Positions 8,357-18,473 of a stretch of DNA of 64,000 bases are shown in pieces (the first letter of the stretch is position 1; each line of letters opens with the position of its first letter). This DNA is from an uncultured Selenomonas sp. (lineage in GTDB: Bacteria > Bacillota > Negativicutes > Selenomonadales > Selenomonadaceae), in assembly GCA_905372355.1 (NCBI GenBank), contig CAJPOT010000005.1, forward strand, positions 1 to 64,000. The letters are read 5' to 3'. The notes beneath the pieces were generated by a model that saw only the letters and a list, made by a program, of their open reading frames with translations, did not search any database and had not been told where the DNA came from. The translations under genes were made by a program, and so were the position numbers.

Positions 8357-9397
8357 ATGTGGAGTCTTTTTGGTGGCTTGTCCCGCGATATGGGCATCGA
8401 CCTTGGAACCGCGAATACATTGGTGCATGTGAAAGGCAGGGGCATCGTTCTGCGCGAGCCGTCTGTCGTAGCGATAAAGAGTGAGAACGGCGAGGTGCTC
8501 GCTGTCGGTGAGGACGCGAAGCGCATGATTGGCAGGACGCCGGGCAACATTATCGCCATCCGTCCAATGAAGGACGGCGTCATCGCCGACTTCGACGTGA
8601 CGCAGGCGATGCTCAAGTACTTCATCCGAAAGTCGATGAATACGAAGTCCTTCGTGCGCCCGCGCGTCGTCGTCGGCGTTCCTTCGGGCGTGACCGAGGT
8701 CGAAAAACGTGCTGTCATCGATGCGGCGCAGCAGGCGGGAGCGCGTGAAGCCTACCTCATCGAAGAGCCGATGGCGGCGGCGATCGGCGCAGGGCTTCCT
8801 GTCGAGGAAGCGACGGGAAGCATGGTCGTCGACATCGGCGGCGGTACGACGGAGATTGCCGTCATCTCGCTCGGCGGCATCGTCACGAGCCGCTCGATCC
8901 GCATCGGCGGCGACGAGATGGATTCGTCCATCGTGCAGTACATCAAGCGCCAGTACAACCTCATGATCGGCGAGCGCACGGCGGAGGAAATCAAGATCAC
9001 GATCGGCTCCGCCATCGTGACGCCCGACGTTGACCGTGAAATGGACATCCGCGGACGCGACCTCGTCAGCGGTCTGCCGAAGACGCTCTCGATCCGCGCG
9101 AGCGAGGTCAGGGATGCTCTGAATGAGCCGATCTACAAGATCGTCGACGCCGTCAAAGGCACGCTTGAAAAGACGCCGCCGGAGCTGGCGGCCGATGTCA
9201 TGGATCACGGCATCATGATGACGGGCGGCGGCGCGCTCCTGACGAACCTAGATAAACTGCTGAGCCACGAGACGGGCATGCCCGTCCTCATCGCGGAAGA
9301 CCCCTTGTCCTGTGTCGGCGAAGGCACGGGCAAGTCGCTTGAAAACATCGAGCTTCTAAAGCGCGTCGTGATGATCTCTAAGAAGTTGAGACAATGA
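8357..9397 (+). CDS. mreB: Rod shape-determining protein MreB
   Basis: A 346-residue bacterial actin that forms membrane-bound filaments and orients lateral wall synthesis. It shows the phosphate-1 motif [13 protein letters not shown] near residue 13, phosphate-2 [13 protein letters not shown] near residue 160, and the adenosine motif MMTGGGALL near residue 288. The start MWSLFGGL (ATG 8357, GGGAG upstream) fits MreB proteins; an upstream in-frame ATG at 8312 would add an atypical N-terminus. It overlaps mreC by 4 nt (ATGA). Confidence 0.97.
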   Translation: MWSLFGGLSRDMGIDLGTANTLVHVKGRGIVLREPSVVAIKSENGEVLAVGEDAKRMIGRTPGNIIAIRPMKDGVIADFDVTQAMLKYFIRKSMNTKSFVRPRVVVGVPSGVTEVEKRAVIDAAQQAGAREAYLIEEPMAAAIGAGLPVEEATGSMVVDIGGGTTEIAVISLGGIVTSRSIRIGGDEMDSSIVQYIKRQYNLMIGERTAEEIKITIGSAIVTPDVDREMDIRGRDLVSGLPKTLSIRASEVRDALNEPIYKIVDAVKGTLEKTPPELAADVMDHGIMMTGGGALLTNLDKLLSHETGMPVLIAEDPLSCVGEGTGKSLENIELLKRVVMISKKLRQ

Positions 9398-10470
9398 GCC
9401 GCATACGCAGAGACGACCAGGACTCGAACCGCAAGGTCTGGCTGCTCCTCGTTGCGCTCGTCTGCGTCCTCTGCCTCGTGTTCTTTGCGGGAAAGGGCAG
9501 GTTTCAGTCCCCCTTCCTGAGCCGCGCCGCCGAGACGGTGCTGCGTCCCCTCCAGTCCGCGACGGCCTGGGTGGGAGACAAGATCCACAGCCTCGGTACG
9601 GAGTTTTGGGAAGTCTATTACGTCTACGACCAGAATCGTATGCTGAAGAACGAGGTGGAAGGGCTGCGCGTGCAGAATCTCGAAGCGAACGAAGCGCTTG
9701 CTGAAAATGCACGCCTCAAGGCGCTTCTCGGCTACAAGCAGACGAAGACGCAGTTCGACCTCGTGGCAGCCCGCGTCATCGGGCGCGACTATGCGACGTG
9801 GTCGGGCGTCATCGTCATCGACCGCGGTACATCGAGCGGCGTGCATGAGAACATGCCCGTCGTGACGGAGAAGGGACTCGTCGGCGTCGTCGTTGAGGCC
9901 GCGCCGTACTCCTCGAAGGTGCGGCTGATCCTCGACCCGCGCGCCGCCGTCGGCACGATCGTGCAGCGGCAGGAGTCGCGCGTCGCGGGCATCGTCGAGG
10001 GCGATCCAGCCAATCCCCTGATGCCGCGCATGAAAAACATTCCGAAGTCCGCCGATGTCGTCGAGGACGACGTCGTCGTGACGTCGGGCTACGGCGGCGT
10101 CTATCCGAAGGGGCTTCTCGTCGGCACGGTCAAAGCGTTGAAGAACGACGAGGGCGGCCTGTTGAAGTACGCCGTCTTAGAGCCTGCCGTCGACTTCCAG
10201 CGTTTGGAGGATGTCGCCGTCATCGTGGCGTCGCGCGAGGCGCCGCCCGCACCGATCACGCCGCCCGCGCAGACGCCGGGCACGGAGACGGACCCGGCGG
10301 CAGAGAAGGCGGCAGCAGAAGCGGCGAAGCGTGCGGCATCGCAGCCTGCGCCTGCTCCCGCTCAGCCGGCCGCACCGGCGCAGCCGAAGCAGCCGGCGAA
10401 ACAGCAGAACGCCCAGCCTGCCGTGCAGCCGCAGGGCGCACAGAAGCGCGAGGCAGGTGCGCGGCCATGA
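9394..10470 (+). CDS. mreC: Rod shape-determining protein MreC
   Basis: A 358-residue bitopic protein: a cytoplasmic Arg-rich start, one membrane span (about residues 12-30), a coiled coil (about 65-110) and the periplasmic double beta-barrel domain ([20 protein letters not shown] onward). It links MreB/MreD with PBP2 and RodA. The last 75 or so residues form an Ala/Pro/Gln-rich, probably disordered tail longer than in most MreC proteins. It overlaps mreB and mreD by 4 nt each, so translation is coupled. Confidence 0.95.
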   Translation: MSRIRRDDQDSNRKVWLLLVALVCVLCLVFFAGKGRFQSPFLSRAAETVLRPLQSATAWVGDKIHSLGTEFWEVYYVYDQNRMLKNEVEGLRVQNLEANEALAENARLKALLGYKQTKTQFDLVAARVIGRDYATWSGVIVIDRGTSSGVHENMPVVTEKGLVGVVVEAAPYSSKVRLILDPRAAVGTIVQRQESRVAGIVEGDPANPLMPRMKNIPKSADVVEDDVVVTSGYGGVYPKGLLVGTVKALKNDEGGLLKYAVLEPAVDFQRLEDVAVIVASREAPPAPITPPAQTPGTETDPAAEKAAAEAAKRAASQPAPAPAQPAAPAQPKQPAKQQNAQPAVQPQGAQKREAGARP

Positions 10471-10967
10471 TCAGCTACCGCAGGATCTTCTTTTGGCTTG
10501 CGTTCGTGATCGCACTCTTCGTCCTGCAGACCTCATTTTTCCCCGTATTTTCATGGAACGGCGTTTCGGTGAACCTCATGCTGGTTCTTACCGTTTCGTG
10601 GAGCCTCCTTTACGGGGCGCGCCGCGGTGCTTTTCTGGGCTTTATGACGGGACTCCTGCAGGATCTCACCACGGGCATGTTCTTCGGCATGGACGTCTTC
10701 GCCCTGACGATCATCGGCTATGCCACGGGCGCATTTTCGCGCAACGTGTTCAAGGATCCCGTGTTCCTGCCTGCGATGGCGACGATGTGGGCGACGGCCG
10801 CGCACTATTTCTTTGTGCTCGTTCTCATGCTGCTTCTCGGCTACGGCTTCAGTCTGCTCTATGTTGTCAAGACACTTCTTCCGGCGCTTTGCTGGAACGT
10901 TCTTTTCGCCTACCCCGTCTATCGCGCGGCGAGCCGCATGCAGTCGTGGCTGGGGCGGCGAAAGTAA
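10467..10967 (+). CDS. mreD: Rod shape-determining protein MreD
   Basis: A 166-residue integral membrane protein with about five hydrophobic segments, the usual MreD size and topology. It includes the conserved start [20 protein letters not shown] and the GFMTGLLQDLTTGMFFG motif. It is part of the elongasome with MreB, MreC, PBP2 and RodA, and starts within the mreC stop codon (ATGA). Confidence 0.93.
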   Translation: MISYRRIFFWLAFVIALFVLQTSFFPVFSWNGVSVNLMLVLTVSWSLLYGARRGAFLGFMTGLLQDLTTGMFFGMDVFALTIIGYATGAFSRNVFKDPVFLPAMATMWATAAHYFFVLVLMLLLGYGFSLLYVVKTLLPALCWNVLFAYPVYRAASRMQSWLGRRK

Positions 10968-11048
10968 CGGCCGGGGCGCAGCGCCTCTCAGGGAAAAGAT
11001 CAAGGCGCCTTGCGGGGCGTCTTCTTGTCTGAATGGGGAGATATACCT

Positions 11049-12866
11049 TTGGAAGAAAATGAAAACGAGTATGCAGGGCGCATGCATGTGCTCGGCGGCG
11101 TCATCGTCGCCGTCATCGTTGTGCTTCTGCTGCGGCTCGTCTATCTCCAGATCTACGACGGCGACTATTATGCGAGCCTTGCGGACGGCAACCGCATCCG
11201 CATCATCCCGAGCGTCGCGCCGCGCGGCAATTTCTTCGACCGCAACGGCACGCCTCTCGTCATGAACCGCCCGAGCTTCACCGTGTCGCTCTTGCCACTG
11301 TCGGGTACGATTCCCGAGGACGTCATCGAGCGATTGTCCGTGCTCCTTCATGTGCCGACGGAAGAGATTCACAAGAAGATCGACGCGCATGTCGGCTTCG
11401 ATCCCATACGCATCAAGCAGGACATCGGCCCTGAAGTCTATACGATCATCGAGGAACAGCGCGACAAGTATCCGGGCGTCATGATCGAGGCGCAGCCGAT
11501 CCGCGATTACGTCTACAAGACGTGGGGCGCACACGTCTTCGGTTACGTCAGCGAGATCAGCAACGAGGAACTGGAAAAGCGCAAGGCGGAAGGCTACAAG
11601 TCGGGCGACATCGTCGGCAAGTTTGGCTTGGAGCGCGTCTACGACAAGACGGTGCGCGGCACGGACGGCGGCAGGCAGGTCGAAGTTGATGTCGCGGGCA
11701 AGCCCGTGAACAATCTCGGTACGAAGGAGCCGATCGCGGGCAACGACCTCGTCCTCACGATCGATGCGACGATTCAGGTCGCCGCCGAACGCGCCATCGA
11801 TCAGCAGCTTTCCGCCATCGGCGCCAATGCGGCGGCGGCGGTCGTCATGAATCCGCAGACGGGCGAGGTGCTCGCCCTCGTGAGCCGTCCGTCCTTTGAT
11901 CCGAACCTCTTCGTCAATGGCATATCGACGAAGGATTGGAAGGTTATCAACGAGAATCCGTATCATCCGATGGACAACAAGGCGATCACAGGCGAATATC
12001 CGCCAGGATCGACCTTCAAGATTGTCACGGGCACCGCTGCGCTGCAGGAAAACGTCGTCTCGCCGAATGAGATCATCTACGACTCGGGACGTCATTGGAT
12101 CATCCCAAAGGGCAATGCGGGCGGCGAAGCGCTCGGCCCTATCAATTTCATCCAGGCGCTCGCCCACTCGGACAACGTCTACTTCTATGAGATGGGCAAT
12201 CGACTTGGCGTCGACCGCCTCGGCGAGTATGCGCGCATGTTCGGCGTCGGCTCGAAGACGGGCATTGACCTGCCCTACGAGGCCGAAGGTCTCGTGCCGA
12301 GCCGCGAGTACAAGAAGAAGGTCTACGAGGACGACTGGTATCTGTCGGAGACCTTCGATGCGGCGATTGGGCAGGGATTCGACCTTGTGACGCCGCTGCA
12401 GGCGGCCGCCATCATGGGGACGATTGCAGCGAACGGTGACCGCTATCAGCCGCATCTCGTGCAGCGCATCGTAGGACCTGACGGCAATACGGTTGAGACG
12501 ATAAAGCCCAAGCGCATCGGCAGGCTCGATGTGCGCCCCGAGGTCATCGCGCTCGTGCAGCAGGGACTCAGGGACGTCACGAAGTACGGCACGGCGGCGG
12601 CGGCCTTTGGCGCGAAGTATCCCGTCGACATCGCGGGCAAGACGGGGACGGCGGAGAACTCGCACGGGCGCGACCACGGCTGGTTCGTTGCCTATGGGCC
12701 GTTCAACAACCCGACGATCGTCGTCGCGGTCATCGTCGAGCAGGGCGGCTTCGGCTCTCTGTCCGCCGTGCCGATCGGCAAGAAGATCCTCGACGCGGCT
12801 TTTGGCCTCGATACGCCCGAAGTCAAAGCTGTTCGTCAAGAAGTGGCGGCGCGGCAGAAATCTTGA
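11049..12866 (+). CDS. mrdA: Penicillin-binding protein 2 (elongasome transpeptidase)
   Basis: A 605-residue class B PBP that cross-links lateral-wall peptidoglycan. One N-terminal membrane span (about residues 12-34) precedes the pedestal domain (VAPRGNFFDRNGTPL) and a transpeptidase domain with SxxK (PGSTFK, about residue 327), SxN (SDN, about 374) and KTGTAE (about 530). TTG 11049 is proposed as start because GGGGAG lies 8 nt upstream; upstream in-frame codons lack a ribosome site, and an ATG at 11082 would leave almost no cytoplasmic tail. It follows mreD in the same direction. Confidence 0.93.
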   Translation: MEENENEYAGRMHVLGGVIVAVIVVLLLRLVYLQIYDGDYYASLADGNRIRIIPSVAPRGNFFDRNGTPLVMNRPSFTVSLLPLSGTIPEDVIERLSVLLHVPTEEIHKKIDAHVGFDPIRIKQDIGPEVYTIIEEQRDKYPGVMIEAQPIRDYVYKTWGAHVFGYVSEISNEELEKRKAEGYKSGDIVGKFGLERVYDKTVRGTDGGRQVEVDVAGKPVNNLGTKEPIAGNDLVLTIDATIQVAAERAIDQQLSAIGANAAAAVVMNPQTGEVLALVSRPSFDPNLFVNGISTKDWKVINENPYHPMDNKAITGEYPPGSTFKIVTGTAALQENVVSPNEIIYDSGRHWIIPKGNAGGEALGPINFIQALAHSDNVYFYEMGNRLGVDRLGEYARMFGVGSKTGIDLPYEAEGLVPSREYKKKVYEDDWYLSETFDAAIGQGFDLVTPLQAAAIMGTIAANGDRYQPHLVQRIVGPDGNTVETIKPKRIGRLDVRPEVIALVQQGLRDVTKYGTAAAAFGAKYPVDIAGKTGTAENSHGRDHGWFVAYGPFNNPTIVVAVIVEQGGFGSLSAVPIGKKILDAAFGLDTPEVKAVRQEVAARQKS

Positions 12867-12978
12867 TATAATAGAATCGTATTACAGCAAGGAGAAACGA
12901 CAGGGCAAATGCACCGAAGCCGTTTCTTGACCCTTTGTGCGGCGCATCGTCGCACACGCACGCAAAAGCGAGGAAATC

Positions 12979-13680
12979 ATGGAGAAAGAAAGCGTATTGT
13001 TCAAGGGGCTGAAGACGGGGCTTCTGCTCGTGCTGGTGGGAAAGCCCGAGTTTTCTGTTGTTGAGCGCGAGATTCGTGAAAAGCTGGAATCGAGCGCCCT
13101 GTTCTTTCGGCGCGGCACGGTCATCGAGTGGCGCACGGGGACGTTCACGGCGAAGGAAAGCCTCGCTCTGAAGAAGCTCTTCCTGCAGCACGGTTTGTAC
13201 TTCCGTGAGATGAAGGAAGAAGCTGATGCAAAGAAGCCTGTCGTCAGCGCGGTGAGCGGGGCGGCGGCAGCGGCGCGGGCGGGAGCCGTCCTCGGCAGGA
13301 AGAAGGCGGAGTCTTCCGAGATGAAGACAGAGCCGGACGCGGACAAGAAGGACGTGCAGATGCTCGTCGTGAACCGCACGCTTCGCGGCGGGCAAGAGGT
13401 GCAGAGCCAAGGCTCGGTGCTCGTTCTCGGCAACGTGAACCCCGGGGCGCAGGTCATCGCAGGCGGCAGCATCGACATTCGCGGCACTTGCCGCGGCATC
13501 GTCCATGCGGGCGCCTATGGCGACAGGGACGCCATCATCATCGCGGATCACCTGATGCCCGTGCAGATCCGCATCGCCGATGTCATAGCGCAGTCGCCCG
13601 AGCAGTATGAGAAGCCGGAGCTTGCCGAAAGGGCGAGCGTGCAGGATGGACGAATCGTGATTGAACCGATAGAAAGGTAG
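12979..13680 (+). CDS. minC: Septum site-determining protein MinC
   Basis: A 233-residue inhibitor of FtsZ polymerisation. The N-terminal domain (about 1-75) blocks FtsZ. A linker rich in Ala/Lys follows, and then the C-terminal right-handed beta-helix (NRTLRGGQEVQSQGSVLVLG, GGSIDIRGTCRGIVHAG), which dimerises and binds MinD. ATG 12979 (MEKESVLFKG) is chosen for its GCGAGG site. A TATAAT-like sequence at the end of mrdA may give minC an additional promoter. Confidence 0.93.
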   Translation: MEKESVLFKGLKTGLLLVLVGKPEFSVVEREIREKLESSALFFRRGTVIEWRTGTFTAKESLALKKLFLQHGLYFREMKEEADAKKPVVSAVSGAAAAARAGAVLGRKKAESSEMKTEPDADKKDVQMLVVNRTLRGGQEVQSQGSVLVLGNVNPGAQVIAGGSIDIRGTCRGIVHAGAYGDRDAIIIADHLMPVQIRIADVIAQSPEQYEKPELAERASVQDGRIVIEPIER

Positions 13681-13690
13681 GAAGCAGCCG

Positions 13691-14494
13691 ATGGCAGAAG
13701 TTATCGTTATCACCTCAGGCAAGGGAGGAGTCGGCAAGACGACGACCACGGCGAATATTGGCGTGGGACTCGCGAAGCGCGGCAAGAAGGTCGTGCTCAT
13801 CGACACCGATACGGGGCTCAGGAATCTCGATTTGCTCCTAGGACTCGAACGCCGCATCGTCTATACACTCGTCGACGTCATCCAGAAGCGCACGACGTAC
13901 AAGCGGGCGCTCGTGCGCCACAAGAAGTATGAGACGCTCTTCTTGATGCCGACGTCACAGGTCGCGGACAAGTCGGCGATCGAACCCGAGCAGATGAAGG
14001 AACTCATCACTGAGATGAAGGGAGAGTTCGACTACATCCTCGTCGACTGCCCGGCGGGCATCGAGCAGGGCTTCCAGACGGCGGTCATCGCAGCGGATTG
14101 GGCGATCGTCGTCACGATGCCCGAGATCGCCGCCGTGCGCGACGCCGATAAGATCATCGGCAGACTGCAGAACGACGGCAAGGAGATCAAGCTCGTCGTC
14201 AACCGCATTCGCTCGCAGATGGTCAAGGACGGCACGATGCTCGACATGGATGCGATCAACGACATCCTGTCCCTGCCGTGCATCGGACAGATTCCCGACG
14301 ATGAGAAGGTCATCGATTCGGCGAACCGCGGCGAGCCGGTCATTGACAATGCGAACTCGCTCGCAGGCAAGGCGTATGCCAACGTCGTCTCGCGCATCAT
14401 GGGCGAGGATGTGCCCTTTCTTGAAGCACCGAACGAGGGCTTCCTGCAGCGGCTCAAGAACATGATCCTCGGAAGGGGGAAGCGTGATGATTGA
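13691..14494 (+). CDS. minD: Septum site-determining ATPase MinD
   Basis: A 267-residue deviant Walker-A ATPase (TSGKGGVGKTTTTANIG at residue 7) that binds the membrane when ATP-bound, recruits MinC, and oscillates or polarises under MinE control. It carries the DTDTGLRNLDLLLG motif and a C-terminal amphipathic membrane-targeting helix (FLQRLKNMILGRGK). Its last bases overlap minE. Confidence 0.97.
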   Translation: MAEVIVITSGKGGVGKTTTTANIGVGLAKRGKKVVLIDTDTGLRNLDLLLGLERRIVYTLVDVIQKRTTYKRALVRHKKYETLFLMPTSQVADKSAIEPEQMKELITEMKGEFDYILVDCPAGIEQGFQTAVIAADWAIVVTMPEIAAVRDADKIIGRLQNDGKEIKLVVNRIRSQMVKDGTMLDMDAINDILSLPCIGQIPDDEKVIDSANRGEPVIDNANSLAGKAYANVVSRIMGEDVPFLEAPNEGFLQRLKNMILGRGKRDD

Positions 14495-14765
14495 AGCTTT
14501 GCTCAAGATTTTCGGCAAGCAGGGCAAGTCGTCGCGCGAGATCGCCCATGATCGTTTGAAGGTCGTCCTGATCCACGACCGCTTGAGCGTTTCGCCCGAG
14601 GTCATGGACAAGATCAAGACCGACATCATCCACGTCATTTCTAACTATGTGGAGATCAATCAGAAGGACATGGAGATCTCGCTCGCCAACGATCAGGATT
14701 CCGTCGCGCTCATCGCGAACATTCCCGTGAGCCGAATGAAGCCCAAGGAAAGCAGCAGACGCTAG
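14487..14765 (+). CDS. minE: Cell division topological specificity factor MinE
   Basis: A 92-residue MinE. The N-terminal MIEALLKIFGKQGKSSREIA includes the membrane-targeting and MinD-binding helix; HDRLSVSPEVMDKIKTDII begins the topological-specificity domain. Length is typical. ATG 14487 is preferred; a GTG immediately before it is also in frame. A GGAAGGGGG site lies upstream. MinE together with MinCD points to an oscillating, Gram-negative-style Min system. Confidence 0.95.
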   Translation: MIEALLKIFGKQGKSSREIAHDRLKVVLIHDRLSVSPEVMDKIKTDIIHVISNYVEINQKDMEISLANDQDSVALIANIPVSRMKPKESSRR

Positions 14766-14780
14766 GAGGCGCAGGGGAAA

Positions 14781-15884
14781 ATGAACAAGCGTTGGCTCAG
14801 GCGCATGGACTTCACATTGATCGGTGCGACGGCGGCGATCATCGTCATGAGCCTCATCGTCATCGGCAGCGCCACGCACATCAATACGGCGGGCGGCGAT
14901 CACTACTGGTTCGTGCAGAAGCAGGGCGCATTCGTCGTCTTGAACGTACTCTTCGCCATATTCCTCATGAACTTCGACTACAAGGCACTGCAGAACTATG
15001 GCAAGAATCTCTACATCTTCAATGCCGTCATGCTTCTCCTCGTCATGATCATCGGCCAGACGGCGCTCGGCGCACAGCGCTGGATTCAGCTCGGTCCCAT
15101 CACCCTGCAGCCGTCGGAGTTTTCGAAGATCATCATGATCATCGCGCTTGCTGCGATGCTGGAAGATCGCGTGGGAAAGCTCAATACCGTAAGCGACATC
15201 CTGCCCGTCGTCGGCTATGTGGCGTTGCCGTTCTTCCTCGTCCTCAAGCAGCCCGATCTCGGCACGTCGCTCGTTTTCATCGCCATTCTCTTGGGCATGA
15301 TGTTCGTCGCGGGCGTGAACCTTCGCATACTTGCGGCAGGCTTTGCGGCGGGCGTGGCGGCGTCGCCCCTTCTCTGGCTCTTTTTGAAGGATTACCAGAA
15401 GATGCGCCTCAAGGTTTTTCTCGACCCGAGCGTTGACCCGCTCGGCTCGGGCTATCACATCATTCAGTCGAAAATCGCCATCGGCTCGGGGCTGATCTTC
15501 GGCAAGGGGCTTTTCGGCGGTACGCAGAGTCAACTGAACTTCCTGCCTGAGAACCACACGGATTTCATCTTCGCCGTCGTCGGTGAGGAACTGGGCTTCG
15601 TCGGTGCGGCGGCGCTGCTTCTTTTGTACCTCGTCGTGCTCTGGCGCGGCGTGAAGATCGCGCGTGACGCGAGCGACACTTTCGGCCGGCTGCTCGCCGT
15701 CGGCATCACCTCGATGCTCGCCTTTCATGTGCTCGTCAACGTCGGCATGACGACGGGGATCATGCCCGTCACGGGCATACCGCTGCCGCTCATGAGCTAC
15801 GGCGTCAGTTCGCTGACGACGAATTTGATCGCGATTACGATCTTGCTCAACATCCACATGCGCAAGGCAAAGTTTGTATTCTGA
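14781..15884 (+). CDS. rodA: RodA, SEDS-family peptidoglycan polymerase
   Basis: A 367-residue polytopic SEDS glycosyltransferase that polymerises lipid II with PBP2. About ten membrane segments are seen, with the signatures GAQRWIQLGPITLQPSEFSK and the catalytic-loop sequence LPENHTDFIFAVVGEELGF, plus PLPLMSYGVSS near the end. Together with mreBCD and mrdA it completes the elongasome in one stretch. GGCGCAGGGG precedes ATG 14781. Confidence 0.95.
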   Translation: MNKRWLRRMDFTLIGATAAIIVMSLIVIGSATHINTAGGDHYWFVQKQGAFVVLNVLFAIFLMNFDYKALQNYGKNLYIFNAVMLLLVMIIGQTALGAQRWIQLGPITLQPSEFSKIIMIIALAAMLEDRVGKLNTVSDILPVVGYVALPFFLVLKQPDLGTSLVFIAILLGMMFVAGVNLRILAAGFAAGVAASPLLWLFLKDYQKMRLKVFLDPSVDPLGSGYHIIQSKIAIGSGLIFGKGLFGGTQSQLNFLPENHTDFIFAVVGEELGFVGAAALLLLYLVVLWRGVKIARDASDTFGRLLAVGITSMLAFHVLVNVGMTTGIMPVTGIPLPLMSYGVSSLTTNLIAITILLNIHMRKAKFVF

Positions 15885-15910
15885 GAGAGGAATTATTCCA
15901 GGGAGGATTT

Positions 15911-17764
15911 ATGGTCAAGTTGGAACAGGAGATGCTTCAGGCTGTCGAGAAACCCGCACGCTATACGGGCGGCGAATGGAACGCACAGCCGAAGGACTCC
16001 GCCGCCGTCCTTTGCCGCATCGCGCTCGCGATGGCGGACGTCTATGAGGTCGGCATGTCAAACCTCGGGCTGAAGATTCTCTATGAGATTTTGAACCGCC
16101 GCGATGACATCGCGGCGGAACGTGTTTATGCGCCCTGGCTCGATATGGAAGAGGAAATGCGCCGCCGCGGCATCCCGCTCTTTTCGCTCGAAACCTTCCG
16201 GGAGATTTCCTCCTTCGACATCCTCGGCTTCTCGCTGCAGTACGAACTTCTCATCACGAACACGCTCAACATGCTTGACCTCGCAGGGCTGCCGCTCCAT
16301 GCGGCGGAGCGCACGAACGAGCAGCCCTTCGTCATCGGCGGCGGCCCCTGCGTATACAACACGGAGCCAATCGCCGACTTCTTCGACTTCTTCGTGCTCG
16401 GCGACGGCGAGGAAATCGTCGTCGAGGTGTGCGACGCCTTGATCGCATGGAAGAAGGAGGGTCGCCCGGACGGCAGGCGTGGCTTCCTGCGCCGCGCTGC
16501 GCGGATTCCGGGCGTCTACGTGCCGTCCTTTTATGCGCCCGAGTACGATGCGCAGGGCATGTTCACAGGGCTTCGCATCCTCGATGAGGCAGCTTCGCCG
16601 CAAATCTATCGGCGCGTCGTCAAGGATCTCGATGCCACGCCGTTTTTGGAAAAGCCCGTCGTGCCGTACCTCGGCATCGTGCACGACCGCCTCATGCTTG
16701 AGCTTTTCCGCGGCTGCACGCGCGGCTGCCGCTTCTGTCAGGCGGGCATGGCGTACCGTCCCGTGCGCGAGCGCCGTCCCGAGACACTCGAATCTCTGGC
16801 GCGCACCCTCTTCGATTCGACGGGCTACAACGAGATGTCCTTGACGTCGCTCTCGTCCGCCGACTACTCGTGTCTCTCGCCGCTCGTCGACGGGCTTCTT
16901 GCCGGCACTCAGGGCGAGCGCGTGAGCTTTTCTCTGCCGTCTTTGCGCATCGACAGTTTCTCCGTCGACATCGCCGAGCGATTGCAGCAGGTGCGAAAGA
17001 GCGGCTTGACGTTTGCACCTGAGGCGGGCACGCAGCGCCTGCGCGACGTCATCAACAAGAACGTGACGGAAGACGACTTGTTGCACTCGGTGCGCACGGC
17101 ATTTGAGCAGGGATGGAAGGCGGTCAAGCTCTACTTCATGATGGGGCTGCCGACTGAGACGGACGAGGATATCGTCGGCATCGCAGAGCTCGCGCAGAAA
17201 GTTGTCGACTGCTACAAGAAAGTCAAGGGGAAGCGCGGTGTCAAGGTCACGGTGTCCGTCTCGTGCTTCGTGCCCAAGGCGTACACGCCGTTCCAGTGGT
17301 TCGCGCAGGTGCCGCAGGAAGAATTCGAGCGCAGACAGCAGCTCTTGAAGGAGAGCATACGCGACCGCGCGATCTCGTTTCACTACCATGACGCACGCGC
17401 AAGCGTCCTCGAAGGAGCGCTGTCACGCGGCGATCGCAGGCTCTCAGCCGTCATCGAGACGGCGTGGCGAAACGGCGCGAAGTTCGACGGCTGGACGGAT
17501 CAGTTCAAAGACGAGGTTTGGAAGGACGCCTTTTGCCGCTGCGGCGTTGCGCCCGAGTTCTACAGCCGGCGCACGCGCGATCCGGAAGAAGTCCTGCCGT
17601 GGGCGCACACGAGCCCTGGCGTGTCTGAGGACTTTTTGCGCCGCGAGTGGCAGCGTGCACAGGAGGCGGCGCTCACGCATGACTGCCGGCGCGAAACGTG
17701 TACGGGCTGCGGCGTCTGTCCCGAGCTTGGCTGCGACGTCGTCGATTGGAGGGGAGAAGCATGA
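15911..17764 (+). CDS. B12-binding radical SAM protein, TIGR03960-like
   Basis: A 617-residue radical SAM protein. The N-terminal 200 residues resemble a cobalamin-binding fold (MADVYEVGMSNLGLKILYEI, FVIGGGPCVYN). The radical SAM core carries the cluster motif CTRGCRFC near residue 272. A Cys-rich C-terminus (CTGCGVCPELGC) may hold a further cluster. This protein and the following DUF2344 protein form a conserved pair upstream of rng in Firmicutes; the reaction is unknown. GGAGG precedes ATG 15911. Confidence 0.85.
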   Translation: MVKLEQEMLQAVEKPARYTGGEWNAQPKDSAAVLCRIALAMADVYEVGMSNLGLKILYEILNRRDDIAAERVYAPWLDMEEEMRRRGIPLFSLETFREISSFDILGFSLQYELLITNTLNMLDLAGLPLHAAERTNEQPFVIGGGPCVYNTEPIADFFDFFVLGDGEEIVVEVCDALIAWKKEGRPDGRRGFLRRAARIPGVYVPSFYAPEYDAQGMFTGLRILDEAASPQIYRRVVKDLDATPFLEKPVVPYLGIVHDRLMLELFRGCTRGCRFCQAGMAYRPVRERRPETLESLARTLFDSTGYNEMSLTSLSSADYSCLSPLVDGLLAGTQGERVSFSLPSLRIDSFSVDIAERLQQVRKSGLTFAPEAGTQRLRDVINKNVTEDDLLHSVRTAFEQGWKAVKLYFMMGLPTETDEDIVGIAELAQKVVDCYKKVKGKRGVKVTVSVSCFVPKAYTPFQWFAQVPQEEFERRQQLLKESIRDRAISFHYHDARASVLEGALSRGDRRLSAVIETAWRNGAKFDGWTDQFKDEVWKDAFCRCGVAPEFYSRRTRDPEEVLPWAHTSPGVSEDFLRREWQRAQEAALTHDCRRETCTGCGVCPELGCDVVDWRGEA

Positions 17765-18444
17765 AGCTGCGCGCACTCTTGACGAAGGGCGAGGAGATCC
17801 GTTTCATCTCCCATCTCGATTACGCTGCGCTCATCGAGCGGGCGATCCGCCGCGCCAAATTGCCCGTCGCCTATTCGGAGGGGTTCAACCCGCACATGAA
17901 GTTCTCGTTCGCCTCGGCGCTCGCCGTGGGCGTGACGAGCGAGGCGGAGGTCATGGACGTGGAGCTTTCGCGCCCCGTCGCGCAGCCCGAGGCGTGGGAC
18001 AGGCTCGCCGCCGCCCTGCCGCTGGGCGTGCGCCTCGGTCGTCTCGTCCCGTACGAGGGCAAGGCGAAGTCGCTGATGGCGGCGGTCGACCGCGCCGAGT
18101 ACCGCGTGCGCGTGCCCTATGCGGGCGCGGAGGAGGCGGCGCGGCGCGCTGTCGCCGCCTTCTTTGCTGCGCCCGAGGCCATCTATCGGCGCGTCCTGCC
18201 GAAGAAGACGCGCGAGGTCGATGCGAAAGCGTACCTGAAGGAAATCCGCGTCGAAAAAGAGGGCGGCGCTCTGCTGCTTTTCCTCGCTATCGCCGTCACG
18301 CCTGAGGGCAGTCTGAAGCCTGGCGAGGCGATTGGGCTTCTGGCGCACGACTTCGGTCTCGCCGTCGAGCCGAGGGAGGCCCAGATCTGCCGCACGGCGC
18401 TCCTCTCGGGCGGCAAAGACCTTTTCACCCTGATCGAATCGTAA
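17761..18444 (+). CDS. DUF2344 (TIGR03936-like) protein
   Basis: A 227-residue protein with the conserved start MKLRALLTKGEEIRFISHLD and the SEGFNPHMKFSFASALAVG motif. In some genomes this domain is fused to the C-terminus of the preceding radical SAM protein; here the genes overlap by 4 nt (ATGA), implying a stoichiometric complex. No catalytic motif is recognised. rng follows after 29 nt. Confidence 0.85.
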   Translation: MKLRALLTKGEEIRFISHLDYAALIERAIRRAKLPVAYSEGFNPHMKFSFASALAVGVTSEAEVMDVELSRPVAQPEAWDRLAAALPLGVRLGRLVPYEGKAKSLMAAVDRAEYRVRVPYAGAEEAARRAVAAFFAAPEAIYRRVLPKKTREVDAKAYLKEIRVEKEGGALLLFLAIAVTPEGSLKPGEAIGLLAHDFGLAVEPREAQICRTALLSGGKDLFTLIES

Positions 18445-18473
18445 GACCGATACCCATCGATGGAGTTGATGTG